The notes: a model not told the origin generated them from the sequence alone. A DNA stretch of 64,000 nucleotides from Nocardioides immobilis (GCF_003515065.1 NZ_QXGH01000022.1:79626-143625); one strand, 5' to 3'; shown: positions 51,575 to 60,383, counted from the stretch's first letter. Numbers and translations are program-made.

Positions 51575-52461
51575 TTGAACGCTCCCAGGTCCGGGAAGAG
51601 GCCGAGGACGACGGCGTTGTAGCCGAGCTGCATCACGAAGAGCGACACGAAGGCGATGACGACGGCCTGGTTGACGGCGCGGCCGAGACCCATGGCGCCG
51701 CCGGCCGCTGTGAGGCCCTTGTAGCAGCAGACGGTCCCGATCAGGGCGCCTGCGAGGAGGCAGTTGAACACCATCGCCAGCAGCTCGACGGGGCTCAGCG
51801 TCAGCCAGACGAACTGGTAGAACGACGCGCGGTCGATTCCGCCGATCACCTGTGCGCCGAACTGACAGGACAGCAGCGTGATCAGCGCGGCCGGGACCGA
51901 GAGCAACGTGGTGACCAGGGTGACCGAGACGATCCGGGGTACAACGAGCACCCGGATCGGGTCGATGCCCATCACCTGCATCGCGTCGAGCTCCTCCCGC
52001 ACCTTGCGCGACCCCAGCTCCGCGGTGATCGCGGCGCCGATCACGCCGGCCACGAGCAGCGTCGCGACCCACACGGTGAACGTCCGGACGCTGTGCATCA
52101 GGAGCAGCGGACCGTAGAGCTCGCCGACGCCGGCCAGCTGGACCCAGGTCATCGACGGGACCGTCAGCGCGAGCAGGAAGCCGAAGAGTGCCAGCGAGAT
52201 CGACAGCCACGACCGCTTGATCGTGAAGGCCATCTCCTCGAAGACGTCCTGCCAGTAGCCGCGCGGATGGCGGATCGCGCTCCAGGCCACCTTGATGAGG
52301 AGCTCAGCCATCCCGCCGGCCTCGTTGACCGCGCCCCGCAGGGGCTTGGGCACGAACGAGACTACCGACGAGAGGCGGCCGCCGTACGGGCCGTCGGGCT
52401 CGATGGGAAGCTCGACCAGGTCCGGGATCGAAGCCGATCCAGGTTGCGTCGTGCTGCTCAC
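51571..52461 (-). CDS. yrbEA: YrbE/MlaE-family ABC permease (first)
   Basis: 296-aa membrane permease, first gene of the twelve-gene mce operon. The coupling loop reads VREELDAMQVMGIDPIRVLV and about six hydrophobic helices surround it. An operator-like palindrome lies 60 bases before the ATG, so the entire importer, RND protein, PPIase and last AveC-like gene probably share the catabolic regulon. Confidence 0.94.
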   Translation of the reverse strand: MSSTTQPGSASIPDLVELPIEPDGPYGGRLSSVVSFVPKPLRGAVNEAGGMAELLIKVAWSAIRHPRGYWQDVFEEMAFTIKRSWLSISLALFGFLLALTVPSMTWVQLAGVGELYGPLLLMHSVRTFTVWVATLLVAGVIGAAITAELGSRKVREELDAMQVMGIDPIRVLVVPRIVSVTLVTTLLSVPAALITLLSCQFGAQVIGGIDRASFYQFVWLTLSPVELLAMVFNCLLAGALIGTVCCYKGLTAAGGAMGLGRAVNQAVVIAFVSLFVMQLGYNAVVLGLFPDLGAFK

Positions 52462-52520
52462 AGGTCCCCCTTCCAGGTCTCGGTCAGTGGTGGGCGCGGA
52501 GATGCTCTGCGCACGTCAGT

Positions 52521-52540
52521 TTCTAACCTATATTAGATTT
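52521..52540. promoter_or_regulatory. Operator-like palindrome (site k) before mce operon
   Basis: TTCTAACCTATATTAGATTT fits the recurring motif (TAACCTATATTA core). It lies between the first permease (52461) and the end of the SCP2-like gene (52579), where the mce promoter must be. Confidence 0.65.
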
Positions 52541-52578
52541 TGTTCAGATGAAAGCCGGGCTCAGCGGCGCCGGGCGCT

Positions 52579-52989
52579 TCAGCCGGCGAGCGCGAGAAGG
52601 TCGGAGCGGCCCTCGCGACGCAGCACCCGCTCGCACACGTCGGGCAGCGTTGAGTCGTGGCCGAGGAGACGAAGCAGTGCCCGGCTCTCGCCGGCGGCCA
52701 CCACGCTGCCGCTCTCGATCGCGGTCTCGAGGTCGACCCGGCCGAGCAGGTAGGCCAGTGCGGTGTCGCCGGCCATCGCGATCAGGCCATCGGTCGCGTC
52801 GGAGTCAGCGCCCATCCGGACGTCGTGTTCCTTGGTGTCGACGTACAGGACACAGTCGGGGTCCACGAGGCCGATCCGAATCCGCATGTGGTGGTCGCCG
52901 ATGAGGGCGAGCACCAGCGGATCGGACAGCGCATCTCGCAGAGTCGCGCCGACGTACCGGACGACCTCATCGGGGCAGTTCAGATGCAT
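52579..52989 (-). CDS. SCP2-like lipid carrier protein
   Basis: 136-aa protein with the SCP2-type layout seen at 5546: a DPDCVLYVDTKEHDV strand pair, then ATDGLIAMAGDTALAYLLGRVDL and a final helical Arg-rich tail. ATG 52989 is chosen because GGAGG sits 5 bases before it; the GTG-started frame from 53001 would include that site. It is upstream of the mce operon on the same strand and divergent from a LuxR-type regulator. It probably carries a hydrophobic ligand or acyl-CoA. Confidence 0.65.
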   Translation of the reverse strand: MHLNCPDEVVRYVGATLRDALSDPLVLALIGDHHMRIRIGLVDPDCVLYVDTKEHDVRMGADSDATDGLIAMAGDTALAYLLGRVDLETAIESGSVVAAGESRALLRLLGHDSTLPDVCERVLRREGRSDLLALAG

Positions 52990-53071
52990 GACGACCTCCA
53001 CTTGACTTGCCGGGCATCGGCGCTCGACTCCGCCACGATGTCCCGGACGGCTACCCCGGCGAGACCGCGCA

Positions 53072-53096
53072 GATACGTACTTCGATACGTATGCCG
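53072..53096. promoter_or_regulatory. ATACGTA repeat before the LuxR-type regulator
   Basis: Two GATACGTA elements, the second extended to ATACGTATGCCG, lie 58-82 bases before the regulator start and between it and the divergent SCP2-like gene. TACGTATGCCG recurs exactly at 57014-57024. This is a candidate binding site of the LuxR-type regulator. Confidence 0.45.
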
Positions 53097-53153
53097 GACG
53101 TCACAGGCCCGCGGCTAGAGTGAGTTCGCCGCCAACCGCAAGGCGAACCTCCA

Positions 53154-55478
53154 ATGCATCAAGACGATCCGTCGCTCCCCGGCCTCCCCGGCCTCCCCGT
53201 CGACGTCAGCACGTTCATCGGGCGCCGGGCCGACCGTGCGTCGGTCCGGTCGCTCCTGACCGAGGCGCGGCTGGTCACTCTCACGGGCGTCGGCGGCGTG
53301 GGCAAGACCCGGCTCGCTCTGCGGGTGGCAGCCGACGTACGGCGAGCGTTCGCAGACGGCGTGGTGTTCGTGAGCCTTGCCCCGCACAACGATCCGGAAC
53401 AGATCCCGTACGCGATCGCGACCAGCCTCGGCATGCAGGGCCGATCGCGGCGACCTACGACGACCACGCTCGTCGAGTACCTACGGTCCAGGTCGACCCT
53501 GATCGTCCTCGACAACTGCGAGCACGTCATCGATGCCGCTGCCGTCCTCGCCGACACCCTCATCCGGACCTGCCCCGACCTGCGCCTCCTCGCGACCAGC
53601 CGGGAACCGCTCCGGATCGACGGCGAGGCGATCCACGTCGTCTCCCCTCTCACCGTCCCCCCGGCGGACACGACCGCACCGCTCCAGCAGTACGAGAGCG
53701 TGATGCTGTTCGTCGATCGGGCCAAGGCTGCGGTCGCGGGGTTCAACCTGACAGTCGCCAACCGTGAGTCGGTCGGGCAGATCGTGACCAAGCTCGAGGG
53801 CATCCCGCTCGCCATCGAGCTGGCAGCCGGTCGCCTGCGCGCGATGTCCCCGGAGGAGATCGCACGGAACCTCACCGAACGCTGGGAGCTGCTCAGCAGG
53901 GGCAGCCGGACCGCGCCGGACCGGCAGCGGACGATGGCCGCGTGCATCGAGTGGAGCTTCGACCTCTGCACGCCTATCGAGCAGGAGGCGTGGGGGCAGC
54001 TCGCGGTGTTCGCCGACGGATTCGAGCTCGAGGGTGCGAGCGCGGTCTGCGCCCAGGTCGACCTGCCGGTGGCCGATGTCGTCACCGCCCTCGTCGACAA
54101 GTCGATCCTCGTGGCCACGCCGGTCGGTCCGACGACGCGCTTCCGGATGCTGCCACCCATCCGCCACCGGGGCATCTCCCACCTTCGGGTCCAGGGAGAG
54201 CTCACCGCCGTGCGCCGTCGTCACCGCGACTGGTGTGTCAACCTCTCGCACCAGGTCGTCGACATGTGGATGAGTCCGCGGCAGGTCGACGGCATCAACC
54301 AGCTCCGGCGCGAGATGGGCAACATCAACTCCTGTCTCGAGTTCTGCTGGACCGAGCCGGGCGAGGCGGACCACGGACTCGCGATGGGCGCCGAGCTCCT
54401 GGAGTTCGGGCTGGCGGATGGAGCCCTTCGCCAGGGCCGGTTGTGGTTCGACCGGTTGCTCGCACGCAGTCCCAGCGCTGACGATCTCCGTGCCCGCGCC
54501 CTCCGCACCGCTGGCTGGTGGGCGGCCATGCAGGGCGACGTCGCGCACGCATCCCAGCTGATCGGGCAAGGCTCGGACATCGCGGCCGAGGTCGGCGGAC
54601 ACACCGAGGTGCTGCTGACCCAGGCCCAGGCGTTCGTCGCGATGTTCTCCGGTGACGTCGACCTGGCTCACGACAAGTTCGCCGAGGCGGCCGCCGGCTT
54701 CCGGGAGTACGGCGATCGGTCCCAGGAGGCACACACCCACGCCCTCGCCGCCTTGAACGAGTGCTTCCGCAGGGACATCCCCGCGGCCCTCGCCGAGCAC
54801 GAGGCCTGCCTGGCCCTCACCGAGCCCTGTGGGGAGTCCTGGTACCGGTCCTACTCCCTCTGGATCGCCGGACTCGCGCTCTGGGCCTCAGGCAAGCCCG
54901 ACGAAGGCCTGGCACTGCAGAAGGCGAGCCTCGAGCTCCGTCGGCGCACCCGCGACCCGCTCGGCATCGGGACCTCGGTCGAGGCAATGGCCTGGATGTG
55001 CGTCGACGCCGATCCCGAGCGCGCGGCCCGCCTTCTCGGCGGCGCCCGGGCGATCTGGGACCGCATCGAGACGTCGACCGAGGCGCTGGCGGACCTCCAC
55101 GAGTTCCATGTCGGGTGTGTCACCACCGCGCGCGGACGACTCGGGGACGCCGCCTACGAGGCCGCCTTCGAGCAGGGTCGGACCAGCAACCAGGACGCAC
55201 TCGTGGCCGAGGCCCTCGGCCACGAGCAGGCAACCGTCCGTAAGGCGCGGCCGGCAGCACGGTCCGCCCAGAAGGCTTCGCCGCTGACTCCCCGCGAGCG
55301 CCAGATCGCAGAGCTGGTCGCGTCGGGAATGGGCAACAAGGACATCGCCACCACGCTCGTGATCTCGAAGCGGACCGCGGAGACACATGTCGAGCACATC
55401 CTGACCAAGCTCGGCTTCAACAACCGCAACCAGATCACGGCCTGGGTCGCCGAGCAGCTCGACTCCGCCGAGCACTGA
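53154..55478 (+). CDS. Large ATP-binding LuxR-family transcriptional regulator
   Basis: 774-aa regulator. An NB-ARC/AAA-type ATPase follows the short N-terminus: Walker A GVGGVGKT (45-52), Walker B LIVLDNCEH (Asp120), and SREPLRIDGE and PLAIELAAGRL as sensor/winged parts. About 350-700 is helical, probably TPR-like. The last 66 residues are a LuxR helix-turn-helix (TPRERQIAELVASGMGNKDI). Such proteins are ligand- and nucleotide-dependent activators. It is divergent from the SCP2-like gene and convergent with a degenerate acyl-CoA ligase. Confidence 0.9.
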   Translation: MHQDDPSLPGLPGLPVDVSTFIGRRADRASVRSLLTEARLVTLTGVGGVGKTRLALRVAADVRRAFADGVVFVSLAPHNDPEQIPYAIATSLGMQGRSRRPTTTTLVEYLRSRSTLIVLDNCEHVIDAAAVLADTLIRTCPDLRLLATSREPLRIDGEAIHVVSPLTVPPADTTAPLQQYESVMLFVDRAKAAVAGFNLTVANRESVGQIVTKLEGIPLAIELAAGRLRAMSPEEIARNLTERWELLSRGSRTAPDRQRTMAACIEWSFDLCTPIEQEAWGQLAVFADGFELEGASAVCAQVDLPVADVVTALVDKSILVATPVGPTTRFRMLPPIRHRGISHLRVQGELTAVRRRHRDWCVNLSHQVVDMWMSPRQVDGINQLRREMGNINSCLEFCWTEPGEADHGLAMGAELLEFGLADGALRQGRLWFDRLLARSPSADDLRARALRTAGWWAAMQGDVAHASQLIGQGSDIAAEVGGHTEVLLTQAQAFVAMFSGDVDLAHDKFAEAAAGFREYGDRSQEAHTHALAALNECFRRDIPAALAEHEACLALTEPCGESWYRSYSLWIAGLALWASGKPDEGLALQKASLELRRRTRDPLGIGTSVEAMAWMCVDADPERAARLLGGARAIWDRIETSTEALADLHEFHVGCVTTARGRLGDAAYEAAFEQGRTSNQDALVAEALGHEQATVRKARPAARSAQKASPLTPRERQIAELVASGMGNKDIATTLVISKRTAETHVEHILTKLGFNNRNQITAWVAEQLDSAEH

Positions 55479-55485
55479 CCTCCGA

Positions 55486-56910
55486 TCAGACGGCGTCGCG
55501 ACCTTCGAACGGATCGAGGGAGAGCAGCCGTCGGCGGTCGAGCTTCCCGCTGCCGGTCCTCGGGAGCGCGGGCACGATCGCGATCCGTTCGGGTACCCAG
55601 CCGATCGGCAACGAGTCGTTCAGCGTCTCGAGGAGCACTGCCTCGAGTCGAGCCAGGTCGGCCTCCGGCGTCGCCTGCACGTAGACCATCGTCCGTCCGT
55701 GGTCTCCGTCCCGCCCGGCCACGAGTGCCGCGTCCGCGACCCAGGGGTGCGCCACCAGCGCTCCTTCGACCGCCTGCGGCATCCTCGCCCGCCGTTCGCC
55801 CCCCACGCCCGCGTGGTGCTGGTCGACCACGGTGAGCCGGCCACGGCTGATGATGCCGCGATCTCCCCAGCTGACCCAGCGGCCCGACCCGAGGGGGTGC
55901 TCGGCCTCGATCAGGCCGCTGCCCGACCCGTCGGCCACGATCCGGATTCGGGGTGCGTCCAAGTCGTCGAGAGGAACGCCCACGCTGCCCGGATAGAGCA
56001 ACACGTCGACGCCCTCGATAGCTGCGATGGCTCCGACACCGGGTCCGAGATAGACGATCCGGACGACAGGCCCCCAGACCTCGACCAGTCCCCGTGTCAC
56101 CGAGGGTGGACACCAGGGTGCAGTGATCAGTACCAGCCGCGGGGTCCACTCCGGGGCGGCGCCAGCATCGACAGCCTTGACGAGCGCGAGCGCGCTCGCC
56201 GGCGACAGATGGACGAGGTTCGGTCGGTGGGCGCTGATCGCTGCGATCAGGTCCGCGACCGGCGCACCACCGGCAAGAACGAGTTGGGCGTTGGCCTCGT
56301 AGGCGGCGACGGCGAGCTGGACGGCGGCTGGGTCTGACAGCGACGTGGCCAACAGGATCCGGTCGTCCGCCCGGATCGACCGATCGTCGAGGAGGGCGTC
56401 GAGGTCCCGGCGGCCGGCATCCTCGAACTGAGCGTCGGGAACGACGTAGCCGACCGGCCGGCCGGTCTGCGCCGCCGAGTAGTGGAGGGTGCCACACGGG
56501 AGCCCCGGACGTGCGAAGTCCTCCTGCAGCGCCGGGGCGGGACCGGACGACAACTCGGTCCAGCCCTCGACGTACGGCGTCAACGGCCGCAGCTGGTCGA
56601 CGTACGACATGCGGCTCGGGTCGATGAGCACCTGACGGGCCTGGCTGTCGTTGATCGCGAACGCCATCTCCTCGAGGGTGAACGACGGCTCGATCGGGAC
56701 CGGACACAGCCCGCGCTCCCGGATCGCGAGCAGTGCCCCGAGCCCGTCGACCGTCAAGTCGCCAATCAGCGCGACCCGGTCTTCGGCGGACCACCCCTCC
56801 CCACGTGGCCGCACGAAGCCGGGTCCGCGCCGACGGAGCTCGCCCCCCGAGCACGTCGTGATCGCCCGCCGACCGACAGGGCTGCCGGTCGCTCCCGACG
56901 GTGCGTTCAC
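55486..56910 (-). CDS. Degenerate AMP-binding (acyl-CoA synthetase-like) protein
   Basis: 474-aa member of the adenylate-forming family. It keeps SWGDRG in the A7 position and the C-terminal catalytic Lys in RTGSGKLDRRR. The phosphate-binding loop, however, reads HYSAAQTGRPVGYV instead of the usual Ser/Thr-Gly-rich PKG motif, and the A5 segment reads VYLGPGVGA without the expected Glu. Normal adenylation is thus doubtful. The GTG start at 56910 has GGAGGAG 6 bases upstream; the very long upstream frame is antisense to the thiolase gene and is rejected. It may bind an acyl ligand or acyl-CoA as a sensor. Confidence 0.8.
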   Translation of the reverse strand: MNAPSGATGSPVGRRAITTCSGGELRRRGPGFVRPRGEGWSAEDRVALIGDLTVDGLGALLAIRERGLCPVPIEPSFTLEEMAFAINDSQARQVLIDPSRMSYVDQLRPLTPYVEGWTELSSGPAPALQEDFARPGLPCGTLHYSAAQTGRPVGYVVPDAQFEDAGRRDLDALLDDRSIRADDRILLATSLSDPAAVQLAVAAYEANAQLVLAGGAPVADLIAAISAHRPNLVHLSPASALALVKAVDAGAAPEWTPRLVLITAPWCPPSVTRGLVEVWGPVVRIVYLGPGVGAIAAIEGVDVLLYPGSVGVPLDDLDAPRIRIVADGSGSGLIEAEHPLGSGRWVSWGDRGIISRGRLTVVDQHHAGVGGERRARMPQAVEGALVAHPWVADAALVAGRDGDHGRTMVYVQATPEADLARLEAVLLETLNDSLPIGWVPERIAIVPALPRTGSGKLDRRRLLSLDPFEGRDAV

Positions 56911-57007
56911 GTGCTCTCCTCCCGAGCTCTGACCACCGGTTCCAGCGTGGCAGTGACAACGTTGCCCGGTTTCGCGGCCTTCGGTATCGGCACGGATACG
57001 CAAGCAC

Positions 57008-57026
57008 ATACGTACGTATGCCGCCG
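57008..57026. promoter_or_regulatory. ATACGTA palindrome between ligase-like gene and thiolase
   Basis: CATACGTACGTATGCCGCC contains the palindrome ATACGTACGTAT and shares the 11-base TACGTATGCCG with the region before the LuxR-type gene. It lies about 100 bases upstream of the degenerate ligase and 77 bases before the thiolase. Confidence 0.45.
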
Positions 57027-57059
57027 CAGGTGGAGTCGGGACTCTCGACACGGTATGTT

Positions 57060-57078
57060 TTGAATCTAATTTAGACAA
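57060..57078. promoter_or_regulatory. Operator-like palindrome (site l)
   Basis: TTTGAATCTAATTTAGACA fits the recurring motif and lies 25 bases before the thiolase gene start, ahead of its AAGGAG ribosome-binding site. Confidence 0.62.
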
Positions 57079-57102
57079 GAACATTCCCGCAAGGAGTCGC
57101 AC

Positions 57103-58257
57103 ATGCCTGAGGCCTACATCGTCGATGCCGTCCGAACCCCCATCGGCCGGCGCAACGGCGGGCTGGTGGGGATCCACCCCGCCGACCTCGGCGCCCACCC
57201 GATCCGCACCCTCGTCGAGCGCGGCGGGTTCGACCCGGCCGCCATCGAGGACGTGATCTTCGGCTGCATCGACGCCATCGGCAGCCAGGCCGGCGACATC
57301 GCCCGGACGGCTGCGATCGCGGCCGGGCTGCCGGAGACGGTGCCCGGCGTGACGATCGACCGGCAGTGCGGCTCCTCCCAGCAGGCGGTGCACTTCGCCG
57401 CCCAGGCCGTCATGAGCGGCACCACCGACCTGGTGGTCGCCGGCGGTGTCCAGAAGATGAGTCAGTACCCGATCCTGAGCTCGTTCGGCGCCGGCGAGCC
57501 GTTCGGCGCCGTCGACCCCTGGACCGGTTGCGAGGGCTGGGAGGCGCGGTACGGCGACCGCGAGGTGTCCCAGTTCCTGTCCGCCGAGCAGATCGCCGAC
57601 GACTACACGATCTCGCGGGAAGACATGGAGGAGTTCGCCTTCGAGAGCCACCGCCGAGCGCTCCAGGCGCAGGAGGAGGGCCGCTTCCTCGGCGAGATCG
57701 TGCCGGTCGGCGACGTCAAGGCTGACGAGGGACCGCGGGCCGACACCACCCTCGAGAAGATGGCCGAGCTCCGCACCTTGATCCCCGGTGGACGGCTGAC
57801 CGCCGCGGTCTCGAGCCAGATCTCGGACGCCGGCGCTGCTCTGCTCATCGCCTCCGAGGCGGCCGTGAAGGAGCACGGGTTCACGCCTCGCGCCCGGATC
57901 CATCACCTCTCCGTGCTCGGCTCCGACCCGGTCAACCTGCTGACCGCCCCGTTGCCGGCGACCGCCCGGGCGCTTGAGCGCACCGGTCTCGGCGTCGACG
58001 ACATCGACCTGTTCGAGGTCAACGAGGCGTTCGCCAGCGTCGTCCTGGCATGGCAGCAGGAGCTCGGCGTGGACCCGGCGAAGACCAACGTCAACGGCGG
58101 CGCGATCTCGCTCGGTCATCCCTTGGGTGCGTCCGGCGCACGCATCATGATCACCCTGCTGCACGAGCTCGAGCGCACCGGCGGCCGCTACGGCCTCCAG
58201 ACGATGTGCGAGGGCGGCGGCATGGCCAACGTGACCATCATCGAACGACTGGGCTGA
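57103..58257 (+). CDS. fadA6: Acetyl-CoA acetyltransferase, FadA6-like
   Basis: 384-aa thiolase. Its layout strongly recalls mycobacterial FadA6: the N-terminal EAYIVDAVRT, IHPADLGA, FGCIDAIGSQAGDIAR, the nucleophile Cys89 in DRQCGSSQQ, GGVQKMSQ, then SLGHPLGASGA and a final ETMCEGGGMANVTIIERL-type ending (here QTMCEGGGMANV). It cleaves a 3-oxoacyl-CoA late in breakdown of steroid-type compounds in mycobacteria; here the substrate is not established. It is followed after 11 bases by an acyl-CoA dehydrogenase. Confidence 0.93.
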   Translation: MPEAYIVDAVRTPIGRRNGGLVGIHPADLGAHPIRTLVERGGFDPAAIEDVIFGCIDAIGSQAGDIARTAAIAAGLPETVPGVTIDRQCGSSQQAVHFAAQAVMSGTTDLVVAGGVQKMSQYPILSSFGAGEPFGAVDPWTGCEGWEARYGDREVSQFLSAEQIADDYTISREDMEEFAFESHRRALQAQEEGRFLGEIVPVGDVKADEGPRADTTLEKMAELRTLIPGGRLTAAVSSQISDAGAALLIASEAAVKEHGFTPRARIHHLSVLGSDPVNLLTAPLPATARALERTGLGVDDIDLFEVNEAFASVVLAWQQELGVDPAKTNVNGGAISLGHPLGASGARIMITLLHELERTGGRYGLQTMCEGGGMANVTIIERLG

Positions 58258-58268
58258 GGCGGACCGAG

Positions 58269-59417
58269 ATGGAGCGCACCCTGTTCACCGAGGACCACGA
58301 GGCGTACCGCGAGACCGTCCGCGAGTTCGTCGCGCGCGAGGTCACCCCGCGCCACGACAAGTGGGAGGAAGCGCGCTGGATCGACCGCGACGTCTTCCCC
58401 GCCGCAGCGGCCGCGGGCGTCTATGCACTGCAGGTCCCGGAGAAGTACGGCGGCGCTGGTGAGTCCGACTACCGCTACCGGGTCGTCAGCGCCGAGGAGA
58501 TCGCGCGAGCCCACGCGACGTCCTTCGGTGTCACCACCTCGCTGCAGGACGACCTCGTCCTCCACTATCTGCTGGACCTGACCAACGATGAGCAGAAGGA
58601 GCGCTTCCTGCCCGGCTTCGCGCGGGGCGGGACGATCGGCGCCCTCGCGATGACCGAGCCAGGCGCCGGCAGCGACCTGCGCGGGATGCGCACGACGGCG
58701 GTCCGAGACGGCGACAGCTTCGTGCTCAACGGCTCCAAGACGTTCATCTCCAGCGGGATCATGGCCGACGTCGTGATCGTGGCGTGCAAGACCGACCCCG
58801 ACGCAGGCTCGAAGGGCATCACCCTGTTCCTCGTGGAGGACGGCATGGACGGCTTCGTCCGCGGCCGCAAGCTCGACAAGATCGGCCTCCCCGGCCAGGA
58901 CACGGCCGAGCTGTTCTTCGAGGACGTGCGCGTTCCCCGTGCCAACCTGCTCGGCGAGGAGGGTCGTGGGCTGCACGCACTGATGAGCCACCTCCCCCGC
59001 GAGCGGCTCGGCGTCAGCCTCCAGGCGATCAGCGCGATGACGGCCGTCTACGAGGACACGGTCGCGTACTGCCGGACCCGCGAGGCGTACGGCGAGCCGC
59101 TGACAGCCCTGCAGCACGTCCGGTTCGAGCTCGCGGAGCTCGCGACCGAGATCGACGTGGCCCGGGCCTACTTCGACGCCTCGGTGCTGGCCTACAACGC
59201 GGGCAGGCTGAGCGATGTCGACGCCGCGAAGGGCAAGTGGTGGATCAGCGAGCTCGCACAGAAGGTCATCAACACCTGCTTGCAGCTGCACGGCGGCTTC
59301 GGCTACATGCGGGAGTATCCCGTCGCCCGCGCCTGGACCGACGCACGGGTGCAGACGATCTACGGCGGGACGACCGCCGTGATGAAGGAGATCATCGGGC
59401 GGCAGCTCGCGCGCTGA
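58269..59417 (+). CDS. Acyl-CoA dehydrogenase, isovaleryl/long-chain type active site
   Basis: 382-aa FAD acyl-CoA dehydrogenase. ALAMTEPGAGSDLRG and NGSKTFISSG are the flavin and substrate loops. The usual C-terminal Glu is replaced (IYGGTTAVMKE), while Glu245 in PRERLGVS fits the alternative catalytic position used by isovaleryl-CoA and long-chain enzymes. The substrate is thus likely branched or bulky. The ATG at 58269 is 11 bases after the thiolase stop. A strong hairpin closes the operon. Confidence 0.93.
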   Translation: MERTLFTEDHEAYRETVREFVAREVTPRHDKWEEARWIDRDVFPAAAAAGVYALQVPEKYGGAGESDYRYRVVSAEEIARAHATSFGVTTSLQDDLVLHYLLDLTNDEQKERFLPGFARGGTIGALAMTEPGAGSDLRGMRTTAVRDGDSFVLNGSKTFISSGIMADVVIVACKTDPDAGSKGITLFLVEDGMDGFVRGRKLDKIGLPGQDTAELFFEDVRVPRANLLGEEGRGLHALMSHLPRERLGVSLQAISAMTAVYEDTVAYCRTREAYGEPLTALQHVRFELAELATEIDVARAYFDASVLAYNAGRLSDVDAAKGKWWISELAQKVINTCLQLHGGFGYMREYPVARAWTDARVQTIYGGTTAVMKEIIGRQLAR

Positions 59418-59431
59418 CGCCTACGGAGCAG

Positions 59432-59469
59432 GACGACGCCGGGCGGGCCGCAGCCCGCCCGGCGTCGTC
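59432..59469. terminator. Perfect 16-bp hairpin, bidirectional terminator
   Basis: Arms 59432-59447 and 59454-59469 are exactly complementary (GACGACGCCGGGCGGG and its reverse complement) with a 6-base loop. The hairpin fills the 57-base gap between the convergent acyl-CoA dehydrogenase and the oxidase-subunit-like gene. No T-run follows. Confidence 0.8.
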
Positions 59470-59474
59470 GGCGG

Positions 59475-59750
59475 TCACCGGATGACGTAGAGCTCGGCGA
59501 GGACGACGAACACGCCTGCGACGTACCCCTCGAAGAGGAGCCGGAGCGGGAGCGGCGCGGTCCTGAGCTCCATGAAGTAGAGCCCGACCAACCGCAGCTT
59601 CACGAAGGCGACGGCGAGCAGCACCAGTCCGACTGCGTGGGACGCGCCGGCCTGCTCGAGGCCGACAACCGCTGTCAGGACAGTCGCGGCCAGGAGGATC
59701 AGCCAGACGCCGGTCTCGGTGTCGACACGACGCACATCACGGACGGCCAC
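59475..59750 (-). CDS. Cytochrome c oxidase subunit IV-like small membrane protein
   Basis: 91-aa protein with three hydrophobic helices, of the subunit IV/NorF-like family found beside subunit III homologues. The middle helix ends KLRLVGLYFMELR, a typical family segment. It is 3 bases after the subunit III-like gene and closes a three-gene operon. No catalytic subunit (CoxA/NorB) is nearby, so the partner must be encoded elsewhere or the role has diverged. Confidence 0.78.
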   Translation of the reverse strand: MAVRDVRRVDTETGVWLILLAATVLTAVVGLEQAGASHAVGLVLLAVAFVKLRLVGLYFMELRTAPLPLRLLFEGYVAGVFVVLAELYVIR

Positions 59751-59753
59751 GGG

Positions 59754-60383
59754 TCACCTCACGAGGTAGAGCAGCGGGAAGAGGACGAGCCACAGCAGGT
59801 CGACCATGTGCCAGTAGCAGCCACCGCACTCCACCAGCCGGACCCGCGAAGCCGACGGGACCCGGCCCGCGGGCAACCGGCTGCCGAGCCTGATCAGGAG
59901 TCCGAGGAGGACCAGCCCGATGGCCAGGTGGGCAAGATGGATGCCGGTGAACACGAAGTAGTACATGTAGAAGTCGTTGGTGCCCGCGGTGTGACCCTCC
60001 CGGATCAGCAACGAGTACTCGACCGCCTTGACACCGGCGAACCCCAGCCCGCAGACCAGCGCACCGGTGAAGAGCCCGGCCGCGGAGCCGGTTGCACCAC
60101 GGATCGCGCGCACGCCGTAGACAACGAGGATCGAACCGGTCAGGAGCAGGAGGGTGTTGACGATGCCCAGCCAGGGGTGCAAGGCCTGCTGACCGGCGTG
60201 GAACACGTCGGGTTGGTCGGCCCGGGTGACGACGAGGGTGCCGAAGAACAGCGCGAAGATGCCCATGTCACCGAGCAGGAAGACCCACAGGCCCTCCTCG
60301 CCGGGGATCCGGCGCGCAGGCTGGTCAGCCTGACCCGGGATCGAGGGCTCGCGGCTGTGGACGTCGTCGGCCTGCAGCGTCAT
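59754..60383 (-). CDS. Cytochrome c oxidase subunit III/NorE-like protein
   Basis: 209-aa membrane protein with five helices, shorter than respiratory subunit III and similar to NorE. Family segments are EEGLWVFLLGDMGIFALFFG (with the intramembrane Glu), GIHLAHLAIGLVLLG and YWHMVDLLWLVLFPLLYL. It overlaps the upstream membrane gene by 4 bases. NorE-type proteins accompany nitric oxide reductases, whose chaperones are NorQ/NorD, and NorQ/NorD-like genes occur at 30167-32781. Confidence 0.85.
   Translation of the reverse strand: MTLQADDVHSREPSIPGQADQPARRIPGEEGLWVFLLGDMGIFALFFGTLVVTRADQPDVFHAGQQALHPWLGIVNTLLLLTGSILVVYGVRAIRGATGSAAGLFTGALVCGLGFAGVKAVEYSLLIREGHTAGTNDFYMYYFVFTGIHLAHLAIGLVLLGLLIRLGSRLPAGRVPSASRVRLVECGGCYWHMVDLLWLVLFPLLYLVR

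Noticed and set aside
55486..58164. 892-codon minus-strand frame
   Set aside because: Only the part after GTG 56910 looks like protein; the rest is antisense to the FadA6-like thiolase, and a strong ribosome-binding site marks the internal start.
58188..59291. Long minus-strand frame opposite the acyl-CoA dehydrogenase
   Set aside because: Shadow frame caused by high GC; no motif and no start signal.
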